In this document: in pieces, positions 8,219 to 16,732 of the stretch
Layout: every line of letters begins with the position of its first letter
Numbering within the stretch: position 1 is the first letter of the stretch
NCBI GenBank assembly: GCA_027483465.1
Contig: JAIXUQ010000007.1
Span: 1-60,041, forward strand
Direction: 5' to 3'
Length of the DNA stretch: 60,041 bases
From: Sphingomonadales bacterium
Lineage (GTDB): Bacteria; Pseudomonadota; Alphaproteobacteria; Sphingomonadales; Sphingomonadaceae
Notes under the pieces: generated by a model
Told to the model about the DNA's origin: nothing
The model's input: only the letters and a program-made list of their open reading frames with translations
Database searches by the model: none
Translations under genes and position numbers: made by a program

Positions 8219-11200
8219 TACACCCTTCCTTCGGTGAGAACGATGATCTGACGGTCGCGATCTTGCTCGACGCTCAATCGATGCACAGTGTCGCCAGCGG
8301 CCGGGTTCCAGGCACGGAGTGCGCGCTCGTCCTCTTGGGCCAGTCGACGCGTGAACACGCTGAGGTTCGCAAAGATATCATCTGAGAAGGCGTCCAAAAC
8401 CTGCACGCCATCAGCGAGTTCCATGAGCAAAGTGTACAGCTCTAATGATACAATCAGCTCTTCTGGTGCCCCATGCAACATGTCGTAACTGAGCACTAGG
8501 TAGCGATGCAGCGTCTCCAACCCTTCCACGGATTGGAAGCGCTCGGCAGCGAGACTGAAGCGCGCTAGCGGCTTCTCAACCCAGAATGCGGTCTCTGTCG
8601 GTGTTCGCGGTACAATTCTGATAGGCACGATCTCGGCGTTACGATACGCCGGCTCAGGCAACGCCTCTAGTCGGGAAAGGCCGGCGCAAAGCTGAGCCTT
8701 CAATTCTTCCTGCGCTTGTGGCGCAAGTAGCGGAAACGATCGAAAATCGGTCGAATGTCGACCGTCACGCAAACTCAGGGCGAACTCGTCACCGCCAATC
8801 GCTTGGACCTGGTGCGGCGTCCAAGCAAAATAGGCGCGGCGGCGCGCTTGGCGCAAGTGCAAGGGCTGACCCAATACGTCACGGAAGCGAGGGGCGCCAT
8901 GAGCAGGATCGGGAGCGCCACGCGCAACTAGATAGCGGTCAACTCTGGCGTTGACATGGAGAGCCGGGTCGAGTCGGGCCAGCTCGCGCAGGAGTTCGCC
9001 TTGCCGATTGGGGGATTCGGGATCGAAAGCGTAATCTGCGGGATCATGCAGTTCGAGATCGGGATTACCGTGAATGTCCTCGCAGGAGTGGAGCCCGAAT
9101 AGCACATAGCTAATCGTCGCTTTCAGCTCGCGTGCGGTGATATGCACCTCGTTCCTCAGGTGTACGGCTTGCAGTGCTTCGGTTAACCGTCCCTTGAGAA
9201 GGTTACCGCGAGCTAGGACTGAGGCGTCATCGCTCGCGCCCATCATATCGGCGGAGCGCCGCATAGGGCACCGTTCGCGCGCGGTGCAGGTCCGGCAGGG
9301 GCGCCAGATATCCGGTGCCTGTTCGCCACCGACTAGGCGATCAATCATTTTGTCCACGAACTCTGTTGAGATCGTTCCGAGGTCGATTCTCATGCCTCCC
9401 ACAAGCGACCGATTGTTCAGTTCGACGAGCCGGATATGCTCGGGCAGCTGGTCACTCCCGTCACTGAGCGCATCCATCAGAGCTGCGGTCAACAGTGTCG
9501 CCCCGCCTCTGACGCTCTCGGCGTGGTCGATCCATTCCATAAGTCGCCCGTCGTTTACCGCAACAAGGTGTACCAGCGGACTTTTGGGCGGTCCGTCGAG
9601 AAAGGGGCCAAAGAGATCGTCGAGTAACTCATTCGCGGAGCGGCCGTTCCAGCTGGCAGCTCCATCGAGATTGATCTTGGAAGGCCGACCAGCCAATTGG
9701 CCTTCCCAGACTCGCTGGCTAGATGGTGCCGATGCTCCACCCAGCGAGCTGACTAGATTCTGCAGAAATGCTGTCTTGCCGTCGCCAGCGTTGCCGCAAA
9801 GGATTGCCAGGGACACCTTTCCTAAGCGGATGGCTTCAGGCAGTGCGGTATCGAGCTCAGTTCGAACATATGTGTCGAAAGCAAATTTGGTATCAAGGCC
9901 ACGCGTTTCAGCGTTTCCGAACCGAGAGCCAGGATAGGCGCTTAGAATATCCTTCACCCGATCAATGACATTGGGTCGGAGGATTTCAAGGTCCGGAGGC
10001 GTCGGTGCGGCAGTAGCGCCAGATGCCGAAGCCTTTCTGGCGAGCAACCAGTGCAATGCATCTGCGGCGTCACGAAACCGCATCTCAGGGTCTTGCGCCA
10101 TTGCTTTGTTTAGGAGGGCGGTTAGCGTGGGCCACTTGATCTGCTCTTCGGCTTGCCAAGGCAAACCGGACGGGCCGACCGCTGCAGGCGGCACTCGATC
10201 CGTGACTATGTGAAAAAAGGTGGCACCGAGGCTGTAGAGGTCATCACGTGGCAGGGCAGGTTTGCCCTCGCAACGTTCAGGCGATGCATAGAGAGTGGTG
10301 CCCGGGGACGCTGGCACATTGCCCGAGGCGCCTGCTAGGTCATAATCAATCAAAACGACGCGGTGCTCGTCGACCAAAACGTTGGAAGGGCTCACATCAC
10401 CGTGCAGCCATCCCTGAGCATGAAGGACCTGAAGGGCGTCGCACAGATCGCCGAACCAGCGAAGCGCGAGCTCTTCCACGCTATCGTCGCCTGCCTCGTC
10501 GGCGAGGAAGTCGAGGTCGCCTCGCCATGCGTCAAGCGGGGAACCTTGGACCCAACGCAGCAGTGCCATCAACTCGGAAGGTCGCCATTCGCTGCTGCAT
10601 GCTAAGACGTTTGACAACCCGTCATGTTGAGTGAGCGGGCGTAATCGTCGGTAAGCGTCCAATGATGTAGGACCGATCTCTTCATTGAAAACGACCTTGC
10701 CGACGTAGGTCCCGATCGGCTCGTCCCCCTTTCCCAACTGTTCGAGCTTGAACGTTTTTCCCGCGCCGCCCTGGCCAAGGACTGACAGAACCCGATAGCG
10801 GTCACCCTTCCACTCGGTGATGTAGCCCTCGTCCCATAACGCGGGAGACGGCGTAGTCTCAGTTTGGGGCAAGGCTGCCGCAGGCTCCAAATCGGCAAGT
10901 AGATCAACGAACTCTTGGGCGGTTGGACGTACTGAGGGATCGTGCGCGAGACCCATCTCTAGTAGCTCGACCATCTCCTCCGCCTCGGGCGACGCCTCAA
11001 GGAGCACCTTGCATAGGCTGAACACGTCTGACGCAGGGGTGGCTGCGGCCAGGCCGCCGCTTGTGACTTCGGGCGCGGCATAATCGCCGATCTCGTCCAC
11101 CGCATCGCCGCTGACTGTTTGTGCAGGTGCAAGGCGAGCCCAACGCCATCCGGCGAAGAGTGGCGCTCCATCAACTCGCATACGGACGCAGTTGTCGTCG

Positions 11201-12177
11201 ATTGCCCGGTGAATGAGTGGAGGATCGCCGGGCTCTGCTCCCTCGGCAAATTCAGCGAGAGCGGCGAAGGCCCGCCGCGCAAAGTCGAGGCCACGCGCCG
11301 AAGACCAGGCTCCCGATCGCACCAATTCGGCCACAGACTGAGCGGAACTGTCCGCGAGGCTAAAGAAATACACCTCGCCAGCGTAATTTGGGAGCGGCTG
11401 CCAACTATCTACCAAACTCGGAAGATGGCGCGATTTCTGGAATTTTCGAACTACATCGAACTCGCGTCGGGCGCGCCGCTCTGTACGCTCTGCGGCCTCT
11501 CCATCGGGTGCTGCCGACAGGTCGTAGAGGTGCACTGTCACCCGATCACCGTTCCAAGGGTCGCGGGCGGCATAGACCCGAGCGAAGCGTTCATGCTCTG
11601 GGGTCAGGAGCTGCAAACCATCAAATCTTCCAATGCGCTTAGGGCGTGCCGGATTGATTGCTGCCTGGCGTGGTGCGAGCATACCAGCTAATCGGCCTGG
11701 GTCAGCACGCCCAGGCGCCGTTGCTTCTGCAATCAAGGCGTCAACGTCTTTGAGTGAATATGTTTTTACGCCGAAGGAATGTTGAGCTTGTTTTCCGTTT
11801 CGTTTCAGCGACCCTACTTCTCGGGTGAATAGGAAAACAGCTGGAACAAACCCGATATTAGGTTCGGCAGCTTTGAGGCGGCCAGCGACACGCTTTGCCT
11901 TAGCAACGATGAGCTCGGCAGCTGCATCCGCATCCAATTGGCGCTTTAGCGCCGAACCGTCCCAGTGCTTGACCTCGATCACGACTGCGCCGCTGGGACC
12001 GATCACTACCATGTCGATCTCGTCAGCTTGGCCATGGGGATTCGGGTGAGTGAGGTTGGTTAGGACGTAAGCGGTCCCATCACGTTCGACGCGCCTGATC
12101 GCCTGATCTACAGCGTGGAATGCCCTTGCCTCGCTCGCATTAGCGAACGCTCCGCAAGGCAGATGCACGACGCGCAC
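8218..12177 (-). CDS. MAD6/PglW-like NERD-kinase-ATPase defence protein
   Basis: This 1319-aa protein is the first gene of the defence operon, with a GTG start at 12177 behind GAGGGGGAT. Domains in order: an NERD nuclease-like domain at about 1-115 (Asp55, Glu68-Val-Lys70); a degenerate kinase-like domain at about 185-430, whose catalytic loop reads HRAIDDN and lacks the catalytic Asp; a second kinase domain at about 455-715 with intact features (glycine loop GQGGAGKTF, Lys494, HGDVSPSN with Asp594, DYD at 611-613); and a P-loop domain with GNAGDGKT (Lys801) plus a Cys cluster (961, 964, 970). NERD plus Ser/Thr kinase is typical of BREX PglW and MAD6. The order with the two downstream genes favours MAD6. 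About 260 bases upstream separate it from the ParB-like gene. Confidence 0.7.
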   Translation of the reverse strand: MRVVHLPCGAFANASEARAFHAVDQAIRRVERDGTAYVLTNLTHPNPHGQADEIDMVVIGPSGAVVIEVKHWDGSALKRQLDADAAAELIVAKAKRVAGRLKAAEPNIGFVPAVFLFTREVGSLKRNGKQAQHSFGVKTYSLKDVDALIAEATAPGRADPGRLAGMLAPRQAAINPARPKRIGRFDGLQLLTPEHERFARVYAARDPWNGDRVTVHLYDLSAAPDGEAAERTERRARREFDVVRKFQKSRHLPSLVDSWQPLPNYAGEVYFFSLADSSAQSVAELVRSGAWSSARGLDFARRAFAALAEFAEGAEPGDPPLIHRAIDDNCVRMRVDGAPLFAGWRWARLAPAQTVSGDAVDEIGDYAAPEVTSGGLAAATPASDVFSLCKVLLEASPEAEEMVELLEMGLAHDPSVRPTAQEFVDLLADLEPAAALPQTETTPSPALWDEGYITEWKGDRYRVLSVLGQGGAGKTFKLEQLGKGDEPIGTYVGKVVFNEEIGPTSLDAYRRLRPLTQHDGLSNVLACSSEWRPSELMALLRWVQGSPLDAWRGDLDFLADEAGDDSVEELALRWFGDLCDALQVLHAQGWLHGDVSPSNVLVDEHRVVLIDYDLAGASGNVPASPGTTLYASPERCEGKPALPRDDLYSLGATFFHIVTDRVPPAAVGPSGLPWQAEEQIKWPTLTALLNKAMAQDPEMRFRDAADALHWLLARKASASGATAAPTPPDLEILRPNVIDRVKDILSAYPGSRFGNAETRGLDTKFAFDTYVRTELDTALPEAIRLGKVSLAILCGNAGDGKTAFLQNLVSSLGGASAPSSQRVWEGQLAGRPSKINLDGAASWNGRSANELLDDLFGPFLDGPPKSPLVHLVAVNDGRLMEWIDHAESVRGGATLLTAALMDALSDGSDQLPEHIRLVELNNRSLVGGMRIDLGTISTEFVDKMIDRLVGGEQAPDIWRPCRTCTARERCPMRRSADMMGASDDASVLARGNLLKGRLTEALQAVHLRNEVHITARELKATISYVLFGLHSCEDIHGNPDLELHDPADYAFDPESPNRQGELLRELARLDPALHVNARVDRYLVARGAPDPAHGAPRFRDVLGQPLHLRQARRRAYFAWTPHQVQAIGGDEFALSLRDGRHSTDFRSFPLLAPQAQEELKAQLCAGLSRLEALPEPAYRNAEIVPIRIVPRTPTETAFWVEKPLARFSLAAERFQSVEGLETLHRYLVLSYDMLHGAPEELIVSLELYTLLMELADGVQVLDAFSDDIFANLSVFTRRLAQEDERALRAWNPAAGDTVHRLSVEQDRDRQIIVLTEGRV

Positions 12178-12437
12178 GTCTGGATCCCCCTCAAATTTCT
12201 GTGATCATTACCTTTAGTGATGACTCTTGCAACAGCAAGCGATCAGAATGAGTTAGGCAAAGAATATCTCATTGGCGCTTTGGCTCGGCCGCCTATTTTG
12301 TCAATCGCCATCGGCGTAGCGGAGCTCCGGACAATGGAGGCTTTGGCGAACACCATGCCAACTCAAGTGATCTGAAAGAACGTCAGATACTGGAAGCCGC
12401 GAAACAACCGTGATTATGTCGTTACGGGTCGGTTGCG

Positions 12438-13394
12438 CTATCCTATGTCGGCAGAAATCGATCCGATCGTCTCGATCTCCGCGATGCGCTGAAACTCGGA
12501 AAGATATTCCTGCCGATGATTCGACAGCCAGCGAACCACCCGAGCGTTGCTAAGCAGCTTCGCGACATAACCGCGCGCAAAGGTGAGGTGAAGATTGTCG
12601 ATCCCGTAGCTGTCTTCGACCGACTTTACCTGCGTCTGGAGAGTGGCGAGCTCCCGCTCCATCCGGGAAATCTGCTGGCTGGTCGGACCCGCTAGATCAT
12701 TCTTGCGCGCCTTCTTCGCTGGCGCTGCCAACTGATCTTCGGGGGTGGCCGCAAGAAGCGCGCGTGCGAAGATCAGCGAGTAATTGTTCTGGCCGATCAT
12801 CAGGTCCGCTGCCTCGATCTGGCGCATTGGCGACATGCGGCGCAGCATGTCGAAGACCCGCATCGAGCAATTGGTGTCCTTGAGCATGTCCGCAGTCTCT
12901 TCGCAGATGCCGTCTAGCAGGCGGAACCGCGCACGGATTGATCCTACCTCCAGGCCGAGCGCGTCGGCGATAACGGCCTCGATGACACCGCGCTCGATGG
13001 CGCGCACGATCATCCGGTGCTCCTGGATCGGCGGCAGGCGATTGACGCGCTTGTTGTAGGTGTAGGTCTCGTCATCATTGGCGACGAGACACTCAACCGT
13101 ATCGATGCCGAGCTGCTTCAGGACTTCGATCCGCAAATGGCCGTCGAGCAGAAAGTATTGCTCTGCATTCTTCGGGTTGGGGACGACGGCAGGGGCTTCG
13201 ACCAACCCGATGGCTTTGATCGAGCTCACGATCTGGGCATATTTGCGGCTCTCCCGCACGCCCTCGCGCAATGCTTTAAGGGGTACGATCTGGTCGATGC
13301 GCACTGTTACAGTCTGGCGTTCGAAGCCTAGGCGGACACGATTGTCGGCGCCGGGATCTGCGGGCTGGCGTTCTGCTGATGGCCATTCAGTCAT
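12438..13394 (-). CDS. ParB/RepB-type DNA-binding protein (second of pair)
   Basis: This 318-aa protein starts at MTEWPSAERQ (13394), with its start inside the end of the upstream ParB gene (8-base overlap). The N-terminal part has the ParB-like fold region with LLDGHLRIEVLKQLG, which corresponds to the GxxR box but is less canonical than its neighbour. A helical middle (NRLPPIQEHRMIVRAIERG) and a coiled-coil-like segment (ISRMERELATLQTQVKSV) follow, resembling the RepB plasmid-partition C-terminal domain. It is the last gene of a recombinase-ParB-ParB operon. No parA/repA ATPase is nearby, so classical plasmid partition is unlikely. A role in regulating or assisting the recombinase is plausible but inferred. 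Confidence 0.7.
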   Translation of the reverse strand: MTEWPSAERQPADPGADNRVRLGFERQTVTVRIDQIVPLKALREGVRESRKYAQIVSSIKAIGLVEAPAVVPNPKNAEQYFLLDGHLRIEVLKQLGIDTVECLVANDDETYTYNKRVNRLPPIQEHRMIVRAIERGVIEAVIADALGLEVGSIRARFRLLDGICEETADMLKDTNCSMRVFDMLRRMSPMRQIEAADLMIGQNNYSLIFARALLAATPEDQLAAPAKKARKNDLAGPTSQQISRMERELATLQTQVKSVEDSYGIDNLHLTFARGYVAKLLSNARVVRWLSNHRQEYLSEFQRIAEIETIGSISADIG

Positions 13395-14286
13395 CAGTTT
13401 CCCCCGCGATCCGCATGGCCAGCGCCCGGGGCATCGTCTCAAGCCCTTCGGCCCTCAGCAGGGTCAGAAACCCGTCGTCCGTGAGCAAATCCTTGATTGC
13501 CTCGACAATGAACAGAAGACGGGTTTGGGTGAAATCCGACTTCTTCACGAGCAGACGCTGCTTTTCGGCCTCGCGCTGGTAAACCTGCATCAGGTCGCTG
13601 GCGGTCAGCTTGCGGGTGGAGCCCTTCCGCCCAAACTTCCCCGCCGATATAGACTTGCTGCGCCCACGCATGCGGAGGTCGAGGAGCCGACGAACCGAAG
13701 CCAGCTTCTTCCCTCTCAGCTTGCCGGTTTCGTAGGCTTCGAGCAGCAGGTTTTGCGCCTCTTCGCTTTCGGCGCGCGAGATCTCCATCGCAAGACTGAT
13801 CGGGATCAGCCCCGTCTCGACCGCTGACAGCAGCCGTTCCTCGCCGCGCTCGAGCAGGGTCACGATCATGCTGACCCACCCACTGGTGATGCCGATTTTG
13901 CGGGAAATCTCGGCTTCGGTGTAACCGCGTTTCCTCAGTGCCCCGATCTCGTTCATGACATCGATCGGACGCTGCACCCGGCGGGCAATGTTCTCCACCA
14001 GGCTCATGACGAGGCATTCGCTCTCGCTCGCTTCGATCACGACCGCCGGTATCTCGGTCTGACCCAGCATCTGGAAAGCCTCAAGCCGCCCTTCGCCGCA
14101 GACCAGATCGTAGCGCGTGCCGCCCGGACCATCATGCTTGCTGACCGTGATCGGACGCTTGAGGCCGATGGTCTCGATATTGTTGACGATCTCGCGGTGC
14201 TGACGCTTGTTGCGCGCCCGGGGGTTGAGCACGGTGATCCGCGAAATCGGGATCATCTCGATGGTCTGGGGACGGGTAACGGTCAT
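13387..14286 (-). CDS. ParB/RepB/Spo0J-family protein (first of pair)
   Basis: This 299-aa protein has its ATG at 14286 overlapping the recombinase stop (TGATG). It shows the ParB N-terminal nuclease/CTPase-like domain with VCGEGRLEAFQMLG and LVENIARRVQRP, then a helix-turn-helix (AEISRKIGITSGWVSMIV), then an RepB-type helical C-terminus. In plasmid systems these proteins bind centromere-like sites and slide on DNA. Here it lies between a large serine recombinase and a second ParB-like gene, with no ParA. I recall recombinase-RepB-RepB trios being common in alphaproteobacterial islands with no assigned job. Confidence 0.75.
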   Translation of the reverse strand: MTVTRPQTIEMIPISRITVLNPRARNKRQHREIVNNIETIGLKRPITVSKHDGPGGTRYDLVCGEGRLEAFQMLGQTEIPAVVIEASESECLVMSLVENIARRVQRPIDVMNEIGALRKRGYTEAEISRKIGITSGWVSMIVTLLERGEERLLSAVETGLIPISLAMEISRAESEEAQNLLLEAYETGKLRGKKLASVRRLLDLRMRGRSKSISAGKFGRKGSTRKLTASDLMQVYQREAEKQRLLVKKSDFTQTRLLFIVEAIKDLLTDDGFLTLLRAEGLETMPRALAMRIAGETDD

Positions 14287-15935
14287 CAGGCAGCCTCCGC
14301 AACACTGACGGGCGCCGCGATCTCGTAGAAGAAATCGAGGGCGTCGAACCGGTAGGCATCGAGCAGCAGGTCGTTGTCCTCGGCGAGCCGCACCCGTTCG
14401 GCCGCAACATCCAGCCTCGGGAAGAGATAGTAGTCGAAGGGCTGCCGGTTGCTGGCGTCCATGCGGACCACGAGGGTGATGTCCGGCATCTTCGAGGTGT
14501 CGAAGCGGATCTTCCAGCGCAGCAGTCCCGTCGGCGTGGGCGTGCAACGGACGATGACGACGGACAGGCTGAACTCATCGTTCACGATGACCCGGTCAGT
14601 CTCCAGATCCTGCCATGCTTCACTGCCCTGCGCTTTCAGGCCTTCGAGGACTTCGCGAAGAATGTCCGGGTGCAGTCGGCGCAGCGCACGATTGACAGCG
14701 AGGTAGCGATAGTCGCGATCCGGCGAATAGCCGACCAGGCTGTAGGCCCGCAGCAAGCTGCCAAACCGCGACGAATAGGCGCTGCTGGAGGGCAGGCCCT
14801 CACATTCGTCGATGATGATCCCCGAGAGCAGGCCCTTGCTTTCATAAACCGTGCGCAGCGCGTCGATCATTTCGGCATCTGAGAGCCTGAAGGACCGCGC
14901 GCCGATGAGCGCCTGCGCGGCATCGAACAGGTCGCGCTCGACGATGGCTTCGAACGCGCCGGGGCTGCGTATCCACATTTCGGGGTCGTTGCGGACCCGC
15001 TTCTTCTTCAGCTTGAACGACTGCCGGTTCCACACATTGTCGCCGACATACTTGCCGTTGATTAGGAGCTGATGGACCGTGCCGCGCGTCCATCGCCGCC
15101 CCAGATCGGTGACAATGCCCCGGCTGTTAAGGTCATCGGCGATTTCGCGCTCGCTCAGCCCGTCATGGACGAAAGCGGCGTAGACGCTGCGGACGATGGC
15201 GATTTCCTCATCCGGCCCCGGCGTCAAAATCACCCGATCGGTCTGGATGCTCTTGTGCTCGCCTCGCGTGAGCACGCCTTTGGTCGTGCCTGTTTCATCG
15301 ATCAAGGTCCGGCGAAGCCCGAACCCGGCAGGTCCGCCCTGGCGGTATCCTTTCTCGATCAACCGTCCCTGCCCGGCGAAGACCTTGGTCGACAGCTCCC
15401 GGCTGTACTCCCCGGCCATCGCGCGCTTGACGCCTTTCACGATGGTTGAGACCGGGCTGCCGTCATTCTCGAACTGCTCTGCGCAATATTGAACCGCGAT
15501 CCCGGCGCGCTTGCAGATGTACTCGTAGTAGGCGCTTTCATCCGCGTCCTGGAACCGGCCCCAGCGGCTGATGTCGTATACCAAGACCATAGTGTAGTCG
15601 GCGGCACCGGTCTGGACGTCATCGATCAACTGCTTGAGTGCGTCGCGGCCTTCGATCTTCAGCCCGCTTTTGCCCGCATCGGCATAGGTCCGCACGATCT
15701 CGATCCCACGTGCCGCGGCATAATGCCGGATCGCATCGGCCTGATTCTCGGTCGAGTATTTCTGGTGATCAGTCGACATGCGAACATACTCGGCCGCGCG
15801 CACGAGCCGCGGAGCCTGTTCCCTGCTGTCACTGTCGTCGTAGCCCCAATCCTTCAATTTCCGCCCTTTCGATGACGATGCTGCCGTGGCCAGGGCGACC
15901 AACCGCTGCAGCGTGAACCACGGACACTCCGCCAT
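14286..15935 (-). CDS. Large serine recombinase
   Basis: This 549-aa protein starts, as annotated, at MAECPWFTLQ. A longer start at 15995 would overlap the divergent gene, and the true start may lie even further downstream because family members usually begin shortly before the catalytic motif. The resolvase/invertase domain has the nucleophile motif YVRMSTDHQ (Ser54), followed by SGLKIEGRDALKQL and a recombinase domain. The usual CxxC zinc ribbon of large serine integrases is missing; the C-terminal part is instead a helical extension. Family members cut and join DNA at att sites through a serine phosphodiester. It is co-transcribed with two ParB-like genes and may be the integrase of a nested element. 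Confidence 0.85.
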   Translation of the reverse strand: MAECPWFTLQRLVALATAASSSKGRKLKDWGYDDSDSREQAPRLVRAAEYVRMSTDHQKYSTENQADAIRHYAAARGIEIVRTYADAGKSGLKIEGRDALKQLIDDVQTGAADYTMVLVYDISRWGRFQDADESAYYEYICKRAGIAVQYCAEQFENDGSPVSTIVKGVKRAMAGEYSRELSTKVFAGQGRLIEKGYRQGGPAGFGLRRTLIDETGTTKGVLTRGEHKSIQTDRVILTPGPDEEIAIVRSVYAAFVHDGLSEREIADDLNSRGIVTDLGRRWTRGTVHQLLINGKYVGDNVWNRQSFKLKKKRVRNDPEMWIRSPGAFEAIVERDLFDAAQALIGARSFRLSDAEMIDALRTVYESKGLLSGIIIDECEGLPSSSAYSSRFGSLLRAYSLVGYSPDRDYRYLAVNRALRRLHPDILREVLEGLKAQGSEAWQDLETDRVIVNDEFSLSVVIVRCTPTPTGLLRWKIRFDTSKMPDITLVVRMDASNRQPFDYYLFPRLDVAAERVRLAEDNDLLLDAYRFDALDFFYEIAAPVSVAEAA

Positions 15936-15975
15936 CCCCGCACTTTCACCAGTGTAGGCCGGAGAGGAGCGGAAG

Positions 15976-16590
15976 ATGTTGCCGAAAAAGGGCAAGAAGT
16001 TGCCGAAGTGGGAAGGAGTCCTGGCTGGAAGACAGGCCTATGCCGAAACCATCGCCCAGCTATTGGAGCGGGAGCACGGCGAAACGCACCGCGCGGTCAA
16101 GCAAGTGATGAAGCTGACTGACGCCAGCGAGCGGACCGTCAAGCACTGGCTATCGGGACAGCACGGTCCCGATACTGTCTTCTTTCTGCGCCTTTTGACG
16201 AGCTCACCAGTCATCAGAGCGTTTGTGATCGGGCTTATCGAAAGCTCTCAGGGGGCGGGCCATGATCGGCATGGAGCGGACCAACAAGCTGCTCGCCGAT
16301 CATCAAAAACGCCCGATACGCAGCCGCCACGGCAGGATCGGCGTCAGAATGACCGCATAAATGACCCTAAAACTGACCCTATAAATGACCCAATAACTGG
16401 CGAGATGAACGAGCGGCAGAGCTGGTTTCTCGCCCGAGTCGCAGCGGGCCATCGGTGCCGCGCGGCGGACATTTGTGACCACTGGAAGGTCAGTGCGAAA
16501 ACTGCGCGACGGGACATCGCAGCGCTCACCGATATGGGCTTGATCCGCTTCACGGGTGCGCGCCGCAATGGACGCTACCGACCGGCCTGA
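15976..16590 (+). CDS. HTH DNA-binding regulator, divergent from the recombinase
   Basis: This 204-aa protein begins MLPKKGKKLPKWEG after a GAGAGGAG ribosome-binding site, divergent from the recombinase operon. Residues about 20-75 hold a helix-turn-helix (LTDASERTVKHWLSG). Residues 140-204 hold a DeoR-like winged helix (RAADICDHWKVSAKTARRDIAAL). They are joined by a low-complexity linker with repeated NDPxTDPINDP units encoded by imperfect DNA repeats. In another frame at 16262 there is a short ORF beginning MIGMERTNKLL, so the linker could mark an old fusion or frameshift of two genes. It probably controls the divergent recombinase/ParB operon. Confidence 0.6.
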   Translation: MLPKKGKKLPKWEGVLAGRQAYAETIAQLLEREHGETHRAVKQVMKLTDASERTVKHWLSGQHGPDTVFFLRLLTSSPVIRAFVIGLIESSQGAGHDRHGADQQAARRSSKTPDTQPPRQDRRQNDRINDPKTDPINDPITGEMNERQSWFLARVAAGHRCRAADICDHWKVSAKTARRDIAALTDMGLIRFTGARRNGRYRPA

Positions 16591-16732
16591 GGATCCGCAT
16601 AGACCGGGGCGATCGCCGAGCTTGGCAGTAGCGCCCGATCCGATATCCAATCGATGCCAAGCCTATGGTGGACGCCGGGCAATGCAAAAGTGGAGAGGGA
16701 GGGGGGTGTCGAACCCAGCAAAGGAGATCGAC

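Noticed and set aside
8218-12177. Bona fide BREX PglW
   Set aside because: NERD and kinase domains fit PglW, but no PglX, PglY or PglZ genes are near and the two downstream genes fit MAD7/MAD8 better; retained only as an alternative name.
12178-12437. A strong promoter for the defence operon
   Set aside because: TTGACA occurs on the minus strand near 12304 but no acceptable -10 box lies 16-18 bases downstream, so no call was made.
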